DNA of 64,000 bases. Origin: Desulfomarina profundi. GTDB taxonomy: Bacteria; Desulfobacterota; Desulfobulbia; Desulfobulbales; Desulfocapsaceae. Shown here piece after piece: positions 62,819-64,000 of the stretch (the stretch's first letter is position 1; every line of letters starts with the position of its first letter). A program made the translations under genes and the position numbers. The DNA lies in contig NZ_AP024086.1 in assembly GCF_019703855.1 (NCBI RefSeq), positions 1,198,501 to 1,262,500 on the forward strand, in the 5' to 3' direction. A model generated the notes under the pieces. It searched no databases. It saw only the letters and a list, made by a program, of their open reading frames with translations, and was not told the origin of the DNA.

Positions 62819-64000
62819 ATGGCAACCGGATACCGTGAAATAGAGGTATTTTTTACTCAAAGCCCGAAATTATCTTCACCGGTGGGGATGTTAGCCGAAA
62901 AAGACGGCTCGATCTTTTTCGAATATGATCAGCAATGGCTTACCCGCGGGCTGGAGTTATCCCCTTTTACCCTGCCGCTGCAAGCTGGGCTTATCCGGCA
63001 CCGGGATTTTCGATTCGGACCTGTTTTCGGCCTGTTTGATGATTCCCTGCCGGATGGGTGGGGGCTGCTGCTGATGGATCGTTTTTTTCGCAGCCGGGGG
63101 TTGATCCGCTCACGGTTTCCATACTTGACAGGCTGCTTTATCTTGGCAGCAGAACCATGGGTGCGCTTACGTATCATCCTGCGGATCACAGAGAAAATGA
63201 TACCTGGTTCCCCGGGTTGAATAATCTTGCAGAAGAAGCAAGGCAGGTGTATGCCGGAAAATCTGAAGATATCCTCCCGCAACTTATACGGGCAGGCGGC
63301 AGCCCCGGCGGCGCCAGGCCCAAGGTTCTTGTCGGGTATCATCCTGATACCGGGGAAATGGTATCAGGAGAAGGGGAAATTCCTCCCGGCTTTGAGCATT
63401 GGATTGTCAAGTTTTCAGCCCGTGAAGATTTTGATGATCCTGGCCCTGTGGAATACGCCTATGCCGAAATGGCAGGGGCCGCAGGCATTGCAATGGAAGA
63501 GAGCCGGCTTTTTACTGTTGGTGACAATGACCATTTCTTCGGGGTGAAACGCTTTGACCGGCAGCCGGGGAATAACCGGCGTCATATCCATACGCGTCAT
63601 ATCCATACATTTGGCAATCTTGTTCATGCGGATTTCCGTGTGCCGGGGAGTGATTATGCCGATCTTTTTAAGGCCACCAGCCTGTTGACCCGTAACTACC
63701 AGGATCTTGAACGTGTATATCGACTGATGGTCTTCAATGTTCTGGCCCATAACCGTGATGATCATGTGAAAAATTTTTCGTTTCTGCTCGATGATACAAC
63801 AGGTGAATGGTCGTTTGCGCCGGCCTATGACCTGACCTTTGCCAGGGGGCCGGGAGGAGAACATACAACCACGGTTCTTGGTGAAGGGCTGCGACCGGAA
63901 AAAGATCGGATGCTGCAACTGGCAGAACAATCAGGTATCGCCCCCAGGCGATCATCTGCCATTTTCAGGGAAGTGGCAGAGGCTGTTGCCGGATGGCCTG
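62819..64000 (+). pseudogene. HipA-family serine/threonine kinase toxin, frameshifted and cut by window end
   Basis: Type II toxin-antitoxin kinase. The N-terminal domain (YREIEVFFTQ, FGLFDDSLPDGWG) is in the first frame, which breaks at the GGGGG run 63096-63100. It resumes one frame lower as VDPLTVSILDRLLYLGSRTMGALTY. The kinase core follows: AGGSPGGARPKVLVGY, HWIVKFSARED, FGVKRFDRQPG, catalytic HNRDDHVKNFSFL and metal-binding PAYDLTFA. One base is missing at the G run. The 3' end lies outside the window. As sequenced the toxin would be inactive; a sequencing error is equally possible. Confidence 0.88.

Overview
The window reads like the chromosome of a Gram-negative, anaerobe-type bacterium. 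The best guess is Desulfobacterota (Desulfobulbales-like). This rests on several things together: a PEP-CTERM/exopolysaccharide locus with sigma-54 control, a Myxococcus-type MglA/MglB pair, a b6-type cytochrome b/Rieske couple, type-2 LeuA, and the proteobacterial order thrS-infC-rpmI-rplT-pheS-pheT-ihfA. No rRNA is present, so the assignment is an inference.

Layout. 1-5.3 kb: end of a TatD hydrolase gene, then an MglB-like/MglA-like pair followed by a 919-residue acidic protein with three copies of a helical domain. 5.3-11 kb (minus): cytochrome b + Rieske, coaD, rsmD, psd, ilvN and ilvB. 11-13.1 kb (plus): leuA behind a leucine-rich leader peptide and terminator (a classic attenuator). 13.1-26.8 kb: exopolysaccharide locus with six glycosyltransferases, nucleotidyltransferase, acetyltransferase, polymerase, flippase and UDP-glucuronate decarboxylase, and a PEP-CTERM fibro-slime protein behind sigma-54 promoter motifs. 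26.9-38.4 kb (minus): translation and replication housekeeping, three tRNAs and 4.5S RNA. 38.5-44.9 kb: tadA, a sigma-54 activator, pepF, trpA, trpB and fliW.

44.9-62.2 kb is the accessory region: a large, unusual type III CRISPR-Cas locus, entirely on the minus strand. In transcription order it holds a membrane protein joining a DHH/DHHA1 phosphoesterase to a CorA-like channel domain; a small Cas10 with GGDE palm and no HD domain; three large RAMP proteins (two of them with two RAMP domains each); two tandem cas2 genes; CRISPR array 1; cas1; a stand-alone reverse transcriptase; cas6; and an unidentified 546-residue protein. A second short array with the same repeat and leader lies upstream of the effector operon. 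Known CorA-type effectors of type III systems respond to SAM-AMP and are paired with a separate DHH-family phosphodiesterase. Here both activities appear to be in one polypeptide, so the predicted pathway is: RNA recognition by the RAMP complex, nucleotide second messenger from Cas10, membrane channel response, and signal destruction by the same protein. The RT beside cas1 suggests that spacers can be taken from RNA. The window ends in a hipB-hipA pair.

Four genes (leuA, one glycosyltransferase, the flippase, hipA) each carry a one-base deletion-type frameshift at a short G/C run. This pattern points to sequencing error as readily as to real gene loss.
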